This document shows positions 23,201-34,168 of a stretch of 64,000 nt of DNA, piece after piece (positions within the stretch are counted from its first letter, which is position 1; each line of letters begins with the position of its first letter). The stretch lies in NCBI GenBank assembly GCA_033297205.1, contig MU859155.1, positions 62,001 to 126,000 on the forward strand, written 5' to 3'. The notes beneath the pieces were generated by a model. The model did not search any database, was not told where the DNA came from, and saw only the letters and a list, made by a program, of their open reading frames with translations. Source of the stretch: Pseudoneurospora amorphoporcata (Eukaryota > Ascomycota > Sordariomycetes > Sordariales > Sordariaceae). The position numbers were made by a program, and so were the translations under genes.

Positions 23201-26200
23201 ACCCGGTGATGACGGGAAGGTCGGGGCATCGCCGAGTGGGGTCGCCGATCGGGGCATGTGGGGCTTGTTGCCGGCCGGGTGGGGTAACCGACGAGATTCT
23301 TGACCGGCTGCAACCGGCCGGCCAGCACGGGTTTGACGATCCGCTGGAATGAGTGTTTCGGTAAGCTTTAGGCCGAATCGTTTGCTGCGAGAATATTAGA
23401 CAACGCAACTAGTTCGGGTACAATGCGACAGCAAAAGGGAACATACCCGAAGGCAATGGCAATGCTAGAAGTGAAGTGTAGGTACACTAGCAGAACGGCG
23501 AGGTAATGCCTCCTTGGCTGCGAAGGCCGTACAGGGACAAAACACACGGTCGTCCAATCAGCCCCCCTCAGAGTGTTCGGTTTTTGTCTTAACAAAATTT
23601 TGGCTGCTCTATGTGCCTTTGGAGGTAGTGCTCCTTAGCTCCCAATTCGCTCAACGCTTCGAGAACGCATGTACCCCTAGATAACACTGAAAGATCCTGC
23701 CTCAGTTCAGTCACTAAAGCCGACAAATTCTACGGGCATTTACACTGAATCGCTTGACATGTGTACTTAGCCGCGAAAGTCTTTTACATTATATAGGGCT
23801 GACCACTTTATCGTACCTCACATTTCACAAAACTCTCGACAAGCGTTTCCCAGCGAGATCGTAATGCTACAGCCTCGGATCCATGGGCGTTTTTGGCGAC
23901 CATGAGCAGGTCCGTGACACTGGGAACGCTTCGGCCTCATAGGGTTCATCCGGTTTATCTTAAGATTCTTCAAGGCCACGAAGTATATCCGCGAGATTCG
24001 GTTCCGAACCTCCGACTGTGAATCTCTCGGGGAGTCGGTGGCCACCGGGTGCGAAGTTGGTCCTGCTTGGTAAAAGGTGTCCAGACTCAAAAGAGTGCAT
24101 ACTCAAGGCGATGCGGCAGGAGGCCAAAGCAGGCTGGCGTACTTCATCTGTTGCATGTTGAAATCAGGAAGGTCTGATTCTGCAATGTCCCTCATTCACA
24201 TGCAAACCTCTTGTTACTACATGATCTGGGACGTTGTCTGAAGCACGCAATCAAGCATCAGCAGAGCAGTCATACATATGCACCAGACAGCTCACGCTGT
24301 CCGGCGCCGCCTGATTCTAGGTATTTTATGTCTGCCCGGTTTTGCACCACCAAAAGTCCGGATCACTGGTTCAGATGAAATGGGCCGTTTTGGACACCAA
24401 TCGGGCCGGACCGGTTTTCGTCGGTTCCGTAGGGAACAGAGCTCTAATCGATGACAAGATGCGTAGACGTAAAGTTGTTCCTTTGGAGATCAACGAAAAA
24501 TCTCATGGTGTGAGTGCCTGTCGACAATGTCAAGGGGGGGGGCGGGCGGCCTGAGACCTGCATAGAACGAGCAAAGGATATTCTGGAATCCAACGGTCAT
24601 GCGCTTGATTCAATGGCTTCGAAACAGCTCTCGGTCTTGCCACCTATTCTCAGATATCGTTCAAGTCGATTTGAGGCTGAGCAAGAAAGGTATTGTGACA
24701 CTGCCATTGCATATGACAGCAGATTTTGGGATATTAGAGACAAAGCAAAAAAGAGGTGATGTGGGGAACGGCCATGTTAGTGAATTGTAGAGTATGCCGC
24801 AGAAATGTCCCCATATTACTAACAAAAGCCAGCCATTAACGAGGAACATATGCATAACACACTAACATGACCCCATTCTTGGGAACACTCGTTTGAATCC
24901 TATGGTGGACGCGCAGAACTGATGTTATGTTGAATGCATTCCTGAATAAGGCCATCGATCACAAAACCCCACAAACACGACAAATCGCCAGGTTGAAAGA
25001 ATGATGAGGCGAGATGGAGAACCTCGACTTGATCACAGAGCAAGATGGTGCGTCTGTTTTGGTTTGTTCTGTTTTCGTTCCTCATCCACTCCTTGGCCCC
25101 TTCCCGAGCGGTTTCTGTGCAACCTTGGCAATCTGACAAGTTGCCGCTTTCTCCTCGCCCGAACTTTTCTCTTTCTGGCGCCAGCTGCCAGCCGAGGGAC
25201 TCCACGCCGGGTCTGTAGTAGAGCGAAGGGGTCTTCATACTCCGCTGACTTAATTCGTTCCGTGTAGGCATCCGTAGCCTCTTACCTTCTCGATACACAC
25301 TTCCAAGTTTCCACTTACGGCTGTTTACAATCAAATCCCGAGGATCATTACTCACCAGGAGATGGGTCCCAAAACTGGCACTAAGCTCGATCGTGAATGC
25401 AAATAGTTGGACTTTGGCTACTAGTTCCATGCTACCTCTACGCCTCTGGCATTGAACATGATGTACCCCTTACGTCTCTGCCTTCTCAAGTCAAGGTCCA
25501 AGCAACTGCGGGAACCCGTCGCGTCTCCATTGCAACTCCGATTCGAACTAATGCCGTTTCCAGCTATCATGTCTTCTGGCCCATGGCTCAAAACGTACCT
25601 GAGCTGGACACTCGTTGTCTGTTGGCAGTTCTGTTTACGGCGGCAACAACTGAGAGGCTTAAGAAGCCATTGACTTGCTCATTGTTTTCTGGCGTTTGAA
25701 TACCGTAGTCAGTTCCTGGAAACCATGGTCAAAGCCGTCAGAAACAAAACCAAAATATTTACAGACAGGGTGGACGTTGGCTGTTTGCTGTATACAGTAA
25801 GATCTCTCTTTACACACACATGCAAGTACAACCACCATCAGAGAATCCAACGACCTACAGTTGGAATACAATAAAAATACTGTATACCTGAGAAACAGCC
25901 AGGACCACAGCTTCCAGCGGACGACTTGATTACCTGTTATCGTTGGTCGTAGTATCCAACGAAAGAAGAAGTCAGGGAGTCAGCTAGCCGGGCAGGATTG
26001 GCTTTCGGTTTGCATCTGGCTTTCCAACTGTAACTCTTGCTTTTGCCTTTCCTTTACACTTTTCGCAGCCGTTGAGACAGGACAGGACCGGTCGGAGAAG
26101 AACCTAGAGGTAGCTTCTACATGCCCGGCTTCTGGCTCGCTTCAACAGACTTCAGTTGCTTCTAAAATCATTGAACATTGCGTCTTCCATGAGTTGTACC

Positions 26201-26600
26201 TGCCTGTTATCTTCCCGCAGAGCAAGGAATTGCACCGCGTCTGTGACCACCTAAGAATGCTTTGGTTCTCTACCTAACGACCGCTGCGAGTTGGCGAGAT
26301 GCAAAAGGCGGCATGGGGCTCCAAACCCAGCGCTAATGCTGAACAGGCAGTGAATTTCTGCGTGGTATACCCGCTCAGTTCTGTTTGGGTCAATGTAACA
26401 TTGAAAATCCAGATCGCGACCTGAGTGGTTGGTCGTCGCCCACTCCCCAGCCCGGGGAGGGGGTTTGTAACAGCAGGGGTTTAATCAAGATTTGGACCCC
26501 CGTGGCTACGTGTTTACTTGAGGTGGGCGGTTTTTTTTCTGCTCAGGAACTGAGGAAAGCCCATGAGGTCGGCCTCTGCCAATCAGAGCGGCGGGTGAAT
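14279..26600. other. Non-coding region, central part of the block upstream of asm-1
   Basis: About 12 kb without a gene I can support. Base composition looks similar to the rest of the window rather than AT-rich, so there is no visual sign of repeat-induced point mutation. The longest ATG frame is 22432-22950 (+, 172 codons); it has no domain or third-position bias and contains an internal GTAAGT. Other items: a (CTGGC) repeat near 20238-20258, a G-rich patch at 23210-23350, and a small inverted repeat at 25790-25887. Short-exon genes or non-coding RNAs cannot be excluded without transcript data. Confidence 0.5.
25790..25887. repeat. Short element bounded by a 10-bp inverted repeat (possible tiny MITE)
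   Basis: GTATACAGTA at 25790-25799 is matched by its exact reverse complement at 25878-25887. Read as a Tc1/mariner-type insertion, the core would be CAGTA...TACTG (25795-25882, 88 bp) flanked by TA. The inverted repeat is short and AT-rich, so chance is quite possible. Internal sequence shows no further symmetry. Confidence 0.3.
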
Positions 26601-28125
26601 TCGAGGAACCGAGACGAAAGCTCCGTCGCTTTCCTCCCGTAGAGAGATACCTGGTACCTAGAATAGCGGAGCACTAGTGGGCACCCACCACAGGTTTCCC
26701 ACCAGGCACACTGTACCTGCCCCAGCACGACCGTTCCCACACTGCTCGGCAGGCGCCAACACTCGTGGGCCTACGGCGCCAGTAAAGACGATGGCTACCC
26801 AGGTAAGGTACCTAGAGGTAGGTAAGGTACCTAGGTACTGTCCAGTGTGTGATGATGCGGAAACCGAAACGGTCGACCGGCCGGGCCTGTTGTCTGTTTT
26901 CTCAGTCCAGTCTTCGCCTAGTACCCGTCTGTCTATCCATCCGACCCCGGGCTCTCCATCTCGACTTTCCGTCCTCGCTTCTCACCACCACCGTGACCTA
27001 AATCCAGCCGGGCCCCGTCCTCCCTCTCCCCAGCTCTTCCCACTTCAGTTCCTTCGCTTTTCCTTTCCCCGACTCCCTCCATCCACCCGCCTCCCCATTT
27101 CTTCTCCCACCTGCACGCTCTTGGCATAGAGGTGCATTTGCAAGGAAAGCAGGATCCTGTGAGGTTAGTTGAGAAAGAGAAGGTGAGTGACCGTTGCGCT
27201 GGACTAGGTCGCAACTCGAGCAAGCCGTCTCAACGGGGAACACTCAAAAAATTTTACGGGTGAGCTAATTCCGCGACTTCAATCTCTTAGGACCGACCAC
27301 TGCAGCAGCACACAGCCCATTCACCCATTACACGACGACGGGAGACCATTCCACTTCACCTGTTATCCGATCATCCATTTACTTGCATTGGCTGCCCGGT
27401 TTTTCTCGTCACCACTTTCCTCGGGAAATCGACAACTTAAAAGAGTTACGACTTGGAGCTCGAGCACCCGTTTTTCTTGTCTCGGCAGGTTTTTTGTCAC
27501 AAGGAGACGATCGAGAACCTCCCTCGCTGTTCCGGCTCTTCTTGCATGTGCTCTGCCTCGATCAGACCAGGCAACGCATCCAAGCTGCATTGCGTCTTTG
27601 GTTCTGCATAAGATAAGGCTTGGAAAACCTCGATTCCAACTGTGGTCATTCTTGGAGAAGCTGCATCAACAAGGCAGTCATCGGAGACCGGCACGGCGTG
27701 ATCGTACCTCGCAAAAAGCACATATATCAGCAGCTTTTATTTTCCCTACGGGTATTGATAAATTGCATCTGCTTGAGCGTCGTCTGCTAGTTGGGCACTT
27801 GTCAACTCTTTATTTTCATCAGAACATACGATTGGAGCTGTTGTCCTTCAACTGCTTTCGTTTATTAAACAGGCACTGGGACTACAAGAACCGAACGAAC
27901 CCCCGACAACCCATCTTTCGTTGACTCCCACTACAGCCAGTCCCCATATCCAGTACCAGCTACCGCTCATCATCCAGCAGTACTCGACACAAGCATCACA
28001 TCCCCGATATATCAACCCACATACGGTCCCACACTCTCGGGACCCCGTTGCCCGACATTCCCTCCAGCCATCAACTCCCTGGTCCACCGAGCCAGCAAGG
28101 CTCAGGACCCGAATCCTATCCGACC
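26600..28125 (+). promoter_or_regulatory. Promoter and long 5' leader of asm-1
   Basis: This stretch has GGTACCTA motifs at 26653, 26807 and 26826, the last two in a direct repeat. A plausible leader intron spans 27183-27290 (donor GTGAGT, GCTAAT branch, acceptor CTCTTAG). A CT-rich leader of roughly 800 nt leads to the ATG at 28126. A single ATG lies between the intron and the main start, opening a 21-codon uORF at 27546-27611. The transcription start is not visible. A long leader with a mini-ORF is known for the Aspergillus nidulans orthologue stuA. Confidence 0.5.
27546..27611 (+). promoter_or_regulatory. 21-codon upstream ORF in the asm-1 leader
   Basis: ATG at 27546 opens a frame of 21 codons that begins MCSASIRPGN and stops with TAA at 27609-27611, 514 nt ahead of the main ATG. 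It is the only ATG between the candidate leader intron and the start codon. Translational control of stuA by an upstream mini-ORF is established in A. nidulans; whether this one acts the same way is inference. Confidence 0.45.
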
Positions 28126-30051
28126 ATGAACCCCAACGGACCAGCCGACGTCTACTACGGACAAATGTCCCAGGGTAGTTCGATGCCCGTCACGACGGTG
28201 CCTTCACACTCCCATTACGCGTCTCAGCAGCCCCCGCCTCTCCTGCAACCTGGGTCCACCTATGCTCATCAGTATGGTAACCCCCAATACGGATACGCCA
28301 ATACTCTTAGCTCCCCGGCCCCGATTCCGCCGTCCCTTCCTCCGTCCATGAATGCGATGGCCGGCCAATCGGTCTTGCCCCTTCCTGGCAGCGGCAGCAT
28401 GGGAGCTGGTTACGCCAGCGGCGGTTTTGACACCACAGGTCAAATTGCACCCCCCGGTATGAAGCCTCGTGTTACTGCCACGCTGTGGGAAGATGAAGGC
28501 AGCCTGTGCTTCCAGGTTGAGGCGAGAGGCATCTGTGTTGCTCGCAGGGAAGACAATGCCATGATCAACGGCACCAAGCTCCTCAACGTCGCTGGCATGA
28601 CCCGCGGACGCCGTGACGGTATTCTCAAGAGCGAGAAGGTCCGCCACGTTGTGAAGATCGGCCCGATGCACCTCAAGGGTGTCTGGATCCCCTTCGAGAG
28701 AGCCCTTGATTTCGCCAACAAGGAAAAGATCACTGAGCTTCTTTATCCTCTGTTTGTACACAACATTGGTGCCCTTCTGTACCACCCCACCAACCAGAGC
28801 CGGACTAGCCAGGTAATGGCCGCTGCTGAGCAACGCAGGAAAGACAGCCAAGGCCAACTTCGCGGCCCCCCTGGGTTGCCATCCCTCCAACAACATCACC
28901 ACCACTCCATGCTTCCAGGTCCCCCGTCCTTGCCCTCGCATCCTGGCATGGGACGGCCGGCGCTTGACCGTGCACACACCTTCCCTACACCGCCAACTAG
29001 TGCCTCGAGCGTGATGGGCCCGATGGGCAATTCGGACGGCTATCAGTGGAGCCAACAGAGCATGAATGGCCCGCAGGGTAACAGCTCGATCTCTCTTGAC
29101 ACAAGCCTCGGTAGCAACGCTCGATCGATGCCTAACACGCCAGCGACAACTCCCCCGGGCTCGACAATCCAGAGTATGCAGAATTATCCGCCCGTCAGCC
29201 AGTCGTATGACAACTCTCGGCAGATGTATCAAGGACAGTCTGCCCAGCAAGCTCAGTACCAGAGCCAACATCACTATCCTAGCCAGCCGCAGCATCAGGA
29301 GCGGTCCGTCTACAGCCAAAGCAGCTATATCAAGAACGATATGGGCCCGCCCTCCGGTAGACCTACCGGCCAGTCCAATGACGCATCCGACTCCAAGCCG
29401 CCTACTGGCCTGATTCACCAAGGCCAGGGGCAGAGCGACTCTGGTGCTCATGCAGGCTCCGAAGAGGAAGATGACGCGAATAACGAAGCCGAGTACACCC
29501 ACGACAGCGGCGGCTATGATGCGAACCGGGGGTCTTACAACTACAGCACACAAGCCGTCAACTCGCTGCCGCACGATCACGGTCTTGCCCCTGAGATTGG
29601 TGGCTCCCCCCATCAGGCTGGATCAGGTCGTGCTACCCCAAGGACCGCAGCCGCGCCCCCGACCTATTATTCTGCGCAGGGCTACCATACTCCCCCACGC
29701 GGCCAGCCCTCGAGCAGCCTGTACAATGTCATGAGCAACGAGCGGACCGGTAGCAACGGCACTCAAGGAAATGAGATGTATGCGGGACAGGCTGACATGC
29801 CTAGTTCCCTGCAGAACGGCTACTCGGCCCAGCCATCCATTATGAACGGGAGCTCCAACGGGCTGAAGCGAGGACGGGACGATGACGATGACGGCGGTAG
29901 GCCTACGACCGGCGCCCCCAACCTGGGTCCAGGAATGGATATGAAGCGCCGCAAGACGATGATGGACGGAGGCAGCCTCCCATCACCTACGTACACGACC
30001 ACTATCTCGCAAGCCGCACCATCAGCTATCGCGGCCCAGAGGCGGAGGTAA
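28126..30051 (+). CDS. asm-1: APSES-family transcription factor ASM-1 (StuA orthologue)
   Basis: A nuclear DNA-binding regulator of development; in Neurospora asm-1 is needed for ascospore maturation and aerial hyphae, and StuA in Aspergillus for conidiophore form. One exon encodes 641 residues. The APSES domain, a bHLH-like fold, occupies about residues 112-225: KPRVTATLWEDEGSLCFQVE, then NGTKLLNVAGMTRGRRDGIL, then VWIPFERALDFANKEKITEL, closing with LLYHPTN. These match StuA/ASM-1 proteins almost residue for residue. The flanks are long, Q-, P- and S-rich and disordered, with an acidic patch (EEEDDANNEAE) and a bipartite nuclear signal near the C-terminus (LKRGRDDDDD ... MKRRKTMM). The ATG at 28126 (MNPNGPADVYYGQ) is the first ATG of the frame; the frame is open upstream without another ATG. 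The leader carries a uORF, and a very long non-coding region lies upstream. Confidence 0.97.
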   Translation: MNPNGPADVYYGQMSQGSSMPVTTVPSHSHYASQQPPPLLQPGSTYAHQYGNPQYGYANTLSSPAPIPPSLPPSMNAMAGQSVLPLPGSGSMGAGYASGGFDTTGQIAPPGMKPRVTATLWEDEGSLCFQVEARGICVARREDNAMINGTKLLNVAGMTRGRRDGILKSEKVRHVVKIGPMHLKGVWIPFERALDFANKEKITELLYPLFVHNIGALLYHPTNQSRTSQVMAAAEQRRKDSQGQLRGPPGLPSLQQHHHHSMLPGPPSLPSHPGMGRPALDRAHTFPTPPTSASSVMGPMGNSDGYQWSQQSMNGPQGNSSISLDTSLGSNARSMPNTPATTPPGSTIQSMQNYPPVSQSYDNSRQMYQGQSAQQAQYQSQHHYPSQPQHQERSVYSQSSYIKNDMGPPSGRPTGQSNDASDSKPPTGLIHQGQGQSDSGAHAGSEEEDDANNEAEYTHDSGGYDANRGSYNYSTQAVNSLPHDHGLAPEIGGSPHQAGSGRATPRTAAAPPTYYSAQGYHTPPRGQPSSSLYNVMSNERTGSNGTQGNEMYAGQADMPSSLQNGYSAQPSIMNGSSNGLKRGRDDDDDGGRPTTGAPNLGPGMDMKRRKTMMDGGSLPSPTYTTTISQAAPSAIAAQRRR

Positions 30052-31726
30052 ACATTGAGTGAGGGGGGCATACCGCCAAACTCTCACCTTCACACACACA
30101 GCGCACCTAAACAGCGCATTGTTTTGTATTTTTCACTGCGACATAGAGCGACTTGATGGGATTCGCAGTCGGCTGACTGTCTCAGCCAAGTCCCAACGAG
30201 CTACGATTTCTCAGTTTCAGTGTCCTGATGATGGCTTGTACATGGCTCATGAATCATGTGGATCCGCATAAAGATTATGATAGCCACGAGCATCTTTCCT
30301 CTCCGATCTTCTCGTCTTTTAGACCGGACGATAGATGTTGGGGCCGGTGGCTTACGAGAAAACGTCGCATCGAAACCGCCTATAACGAACCTAGGCGGAA
30401 GAGGAGGACAACAGTCAGGAGGAGTCAGAACACGGCAGTTGGTGGTGAATAACCAGGCGCTGGACTTGGTACCAGCGAGAGTTTGTCACCTACCGTTCAA
30501 CCTTGGGTTGAGTTGCCGCGAACCCTCTGGAAGTGTCTTGTGGCGTCTTCTTTTTCTTTTGTTATTTTATGACGTTTTCACTCATGTTCGGCTTGACGAC
30601 GCTTATGACCTTTATGTTATGAATTTTGTTCGATAAAAAAGGTGGGACGGGAGTGGGTGTTGATGAGAAGCGTGGGAGGTGGTATGCTTCCCGTCTTTTT
30701 CTCTCGTCTGATTTTGGCTTGGAAACACATGGCTCGGTGGGTTGCCTTTCTCTGGGTCACGATTTTATGAAGGAGCTTGTAAATACGACTTTAGAGGAAT
30801 ATCATCAATGCATGCCTGAGTTGAGTGGTGCCTGAGGAGCCTTGGGTTAGCCTTCATCACTCAACTCTTCTTAACGTTACCTTATTTGTACACTGCATTG
30901 GAGATCGATCTGATCATGTGCTGCCGTGGCGTTTTATCTATGAGGTGCCGGGACGTGACACTACCTACGCTAACACCAGCGGACAAGTAAAGTCAAGTGC
31001 AAGTCAAGATGCGACAACAGTAAAACGGCAACGCACGTCCCTTGCTTGACTCGAACAGAGCTCACATAGGACCAGGCACGCCAGGGGCAAGATGGGCATA
31101 TCGATGCTGTGTGGAAGTCAGGGTTCCGGTAGGTACACTACTAAGCTCAAACTGACGGGAGCTCTTCGGCATAGTGTACAGGCAGTTAGTAATGAACGTC
31201 AAGGTAGGTACCTGTTACCTTAGAATAGGCCGTGAGCACGAGCACCACCAGGTTTCCATGCCGGGGCGGGCGGGCTCGCCAGGAACCCAGTTTTAAAGGG
31301 GGCACACGGCACTCAGCGTGACCCAGCAGGCGCCGAGGCGCCTCCAGGCGGCGGTTGCATGGGAAAACAAATGAAACAAAACGCACAACGCAACCTAGGG
31401 TAGGTACAAGACTAGAGGTATGGATCTGGACGTCAATCGCAGCCCACACTTTGCTCATTTCCTGATCAACGTGTTTCCCACTGGGTGAATGAATCCACAA
31501 CCACCATCGACCGCGACCTACACCAGCTTCATCCCCCACTATTTCCAAATCTGACCAGGGGAATATCTCGGGGGCTTGTTGTAAGGCACGCCACGGTTAG
31601 TCCACGCCCCAGTCTACGACTCTGCGACGCAGACTACCTATGCTTGGGGCTCTTTCGCCGATACCGAATTCTGTTTTCAATCTTTCAACCCCTATCAGCA
31701 ACCATCGACAAGAAATCCCCGACATC
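30052..31726. other. 3' flank of asm-1 and promoter of the coiled-coil gene
   Basis: No gene is supported. 30052-30700 is probably asm-1 3' untranslated sequence, T-rich near 30540-30650. The right half holds a TAGGTACC motif at 31205-31212 and an unremarkable promoter region. An in-frame ATG at 31640 precedes the chosen start of the next gene. Confidence 0.5.
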
Positions 31727-34168
31727 ATGGACATGGATCTAGATGACGCTCCTTCGAGGAGAAACAACACACATCAAGCTCCTGCGGGCGACAACATCGA
31801 CGACAGCAAGAGCAGCGAAGCCGGCAACGCGACATCGCCGCCCATCGGTCGTGATCCCTCGCCGCCGAAATCTGCCCGCCCCATGTCGCGCATCATCTCC
31901 GGCAACGAGCTCTCCCCTCTCAAGATCCTCCAGCACCAGCCGCAACAGCAGTCATTGCCTGAAAGCGCCGACTCCCCTCTATCGCCTGCGGCAAAGAGCA
32001 TGGCCCCGCCCCCGCTTCCGCAAAGCGCCCGCAAAGCCCCCATCAAGCGTTTTCCCGTCAAGGTCAGCCCTTCATTGCCCGGCAGCGAGGCGACGCGCTC
32101 CTCGTCACGAGACTCGCAAGATCGTCGGATAAACCTGCAGGATGTTATACGCGAAAACGGAGGCATCAAACAAGCAATCGACATATTCGAGGACGACGAT
32201 GTTGACATGACCGGCATCGAGGGAGACAGCGGTTCTAAGAACACACTTCTACAGAATACGTCGGGCATTAACACGGGCGGCGAACATGGACAGGCGACAC
32301 ACGACGAATCCGTCTGTGAAGGGAACGACACCATGGTTAGCACGTTTAGCACATTTTCGGCCGTCCCAGACCTCACCAAGTTTTCACACATGCGATCCGA
32401 GAGCGCAAGCCGGTTCTCTGTGCTCGGTGGAGGGGTGTCGCCTACGAAACAGACACCGCACGCAAATGGCCCGGTGCCGGATAACAGAACAACGACCGGG
32501 AAGAAGAGAGACTTCGACTCGGGCAATTCCTCAAATCTGCTAGACTTTACGGATTCGCTACGATATGGAGGCTACGGAGCACCACAGACATCGCCCACAA
32601 GCCGCACCCGGTTCGCATCGCCGAGGCCTGGTAGTACTGACCCGGCCACCACGACACCCCAGCGCCCGGGCAGCAACCTATCTAACATTCTCGACTTCGA
32701 CATTCCACCCATGCCGACACCGCGCAGCGTGCCGACCATCACACCCCGCGAACTCGAAACCCTTAAATCCGGCTTTCTTTCCGAGATCAGCAGCCTCAAG
32801 GCTTCGCTGAGCGGCAAGGAAGCAGAAGTCACGTCGCTAAAAACAGCTGTGAGCGATGCCGAGAAGCGGGTGGGTGAGTGCATGGAGCGGCTTCATGAGG
32901 TGGAGAGCATGCACGAGTCACTAGAGGCCGAGAAAAATACCTGGGAGCGGCGGGGGCGGGAAATGGAGGTCGTGTTGCGACAAGTCAAGGAGGAGATTGT
33001 GCTCGGTCAGCGCGAGAGGGAAGAGCTCGAGTTCAAGCTGGACGAGGCCGAGAAACGTCGGGAGGCAGCCGAGATGATGGCCCAGGATGCCGAGAGCAAG
33101 ATGGCTGGTATGCGTGCTGGTAAGGCCAGCGCGGAGGCTGCTGCTCACGAGTCGCCTGACAAGGCGAGGGGACAGCCATCGTCCAACAAGGAGGTGGAGA
33201 TGGCGGTGGAACGCGTGGCTCGCGAGCTTCATGCGCTGTACAAGAGCAAGCACGAAACCAAGGTGGCGGCGCTCAAGAAGAGCTACGAGAGTCGCTGGGA
33301 GAAGAAGGTGCGCGACCTACAGGCGCAGGTGGATGAACTGAGCCGGGAGAACGAGGAGCTGCGAAAACAGAGAGACCAAGATAAGACGGCGTTGGCGACC
33401 CTTAACCCGGCGCGACTTACAGAGCTGGAGGAGGAGCGCAAGGCCGACCGGGCGCGGAATGCGGTGCAGATCAGGGAGTTTGAGGCCGAGGTGGAGAAGC
33501 TCGTGGCGATTCTCCAGACAGTCAAGGAGGATAACGATGAACTCAGGCAACTCCTGGAACAGGAAAGGGTCGAAAAGGGAGAACTGGTTCGTCTCGCTGA
33601 GGAGATGATGAGCATGCAACAAGAGCCGCCGACGCTCGCGCCCGCACCTGCGCCTGCGCCTGCGCCTTACAACAACTACCGGTCGAGTTCCAATGGCCGG
33701 GGACTTTCCGACCGTAGGGGAAGCGATGTCAGCGCTACTAGCAATGGCGATAGCGGTCATCATGCGCCACAGCCAGCAAGCATGACTTCGAAGATCGGAG
33801 CGAAGCCAAGAATGGGCCTTGGCGGTGGGTCGGGAGCTGTACGCGCACCGACAAAGACACAGTCAACATCCGGAATCGCTCCTCCATCTGGTATGGAGGG
33901 AGCCTTCCGGGCCGGTGGTGTCGGACGCCCGACTAGCATGAGGGCTCCCGGTGGTAGTGGCCTCGGGCTGAAGGCATCGGCGGGGAGCAGAATCGGCGGG
34001 CTTGGTGGCAGCTTGGGCCACGGAAGGGCCCAGAGCGCTACTGCATCAGGGCCGAATGGCGTGAGTGGGTTGCCGCGGCCGGGGTCGGGGATGGGATTGA
34101 GAGGTAGCGGGACTTTGGGCGGTGGTACAGGTTTTGGTAGTGGTACGGGGGGCTATCGGGGACACTGA
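31727..34168 (+). CDS. Coiled-coil protein, Slk19/Alp7(TACC)-like, probable spindle or kinetochore component
   Basis: One exon encodes 813 residues from the ATG at 31727 (MDMDLDD); an in-frame ATG at 31640 would add 29 residues that do not look conserved. The first 335 residues are disordered and S/P-rich, with an acidic motif (FEDDDVDMTGI) and short conserved-looking blocks (STFSAVPDLTKFSHMR, SNLLDFTDSLRYGGY, SNILDFDIPPMPTP). A long heptad-type coiled coil runs from about 337 to 625. Inside it residues 497-550, beginning VARELHALYKSKHETKVAAL, resemble the conserved segment shared by fungal Slk19-type central-kinetochore proteins and the fission-yeast TACC protein Alp7. The C-terminus is an (AP)n linker followed by a G/S-rich basic tail, which could bind microtubules. 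The coiled coil is direct; the family assignment is by recollection of that segment, and another coiled-coil cytoskeletal protein remains possible. Confidence 0.72.
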   Translation: MDMDLDDAPSRRNNTHQAPAGDNIDDSKSSEAGNATSPPIGRDPSPPKSARPMSRIISGNELSPLKILQHQPQQQSLPESADSPLSPAAKSMAPPPLPQSARKAPIKRFPVKVSPSLPGSEATRSSSRDSQDRRINLQDVIRENGGIKQAIDIFEDDDVDMTGIEGDSGSKNTLLQNTSGINTGGEHGQATHDESVCEGNDTMVSTFSTFSAVPDLTKFSHMRSESASRFSVLGGGVSPTKQTPHANGPVPDNRTTTGKKRDFDSGNSSNLLDFTDSLRYGGYGAPQTSPTSRTRFASPRPGSTDPATTTPQRPGSNLSNILDFDIPPMPTPRSVPTITPRELETLKSGFLSEISSLKASLSGKEAEVTSLKTAVSDAEKRVGECMERLHEVESMHESLEAEKNTWERRGREMEVVLRQVKEEIVLGQREREELEFKLDEAEKRREAAEMMAQDAESKMAGMRAGKASAEAAAHESPDKARGQPSSNKEVEMAVERVARELHALYKSKHETKVAALKKSYESRWEKKVRDLQAQVDELSRENEELRKQRDQDKTALATLNPARLTELEEERKADRARNAVQIREFEAEVEKLVAILQTVKEDNDELRQLLEQERVEKGELVRLAEEMMSMQQEPPTLAPAPAPAPAPYNNYRSSSNGRGLSDRRGSDVSATSNGDSGHHAPQPASMTSKIGAKPRMGLGGGSGAVRAPTKTQSTSGIAPPSGMEGAFRAGGVGRPTSMRAPGGSGLGLKASAGSRIGGLGGSLGHGRAQSATASGPNGVSGLPRPGSGMGLRGSGTLGGGTGFGSGTGGYRGH

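Noticed and set aside
24900..25430. 176-codon frame on the minus strand
   Set aside because: No domain or codon bias, and it overlaps several plus-strand frames of similar quality.
28048..28125. Upstream extension of asm-1 from 28048
   Set aside because: The extension begins with TTG, not ATG; the first in-frame ATG is 28126, and the resulting length fits ASM-1 proteins.
10703..28125. Dispersed 5S rRNA gene or further tRNAs, common in such genomes
   Set aside because: I looked for 5S internal-control sequences and for T-arm GTTCRANTC signatures and found only the two tRNAs listed; a covariance-model search would settle it.
28204..29613. 469-codon frame on the minus strand
   Set aside because: It lies entirely antisense to the asm-1 coding exon; its openness follows from the codon bias of asm-1 and its peptide shows no domain.
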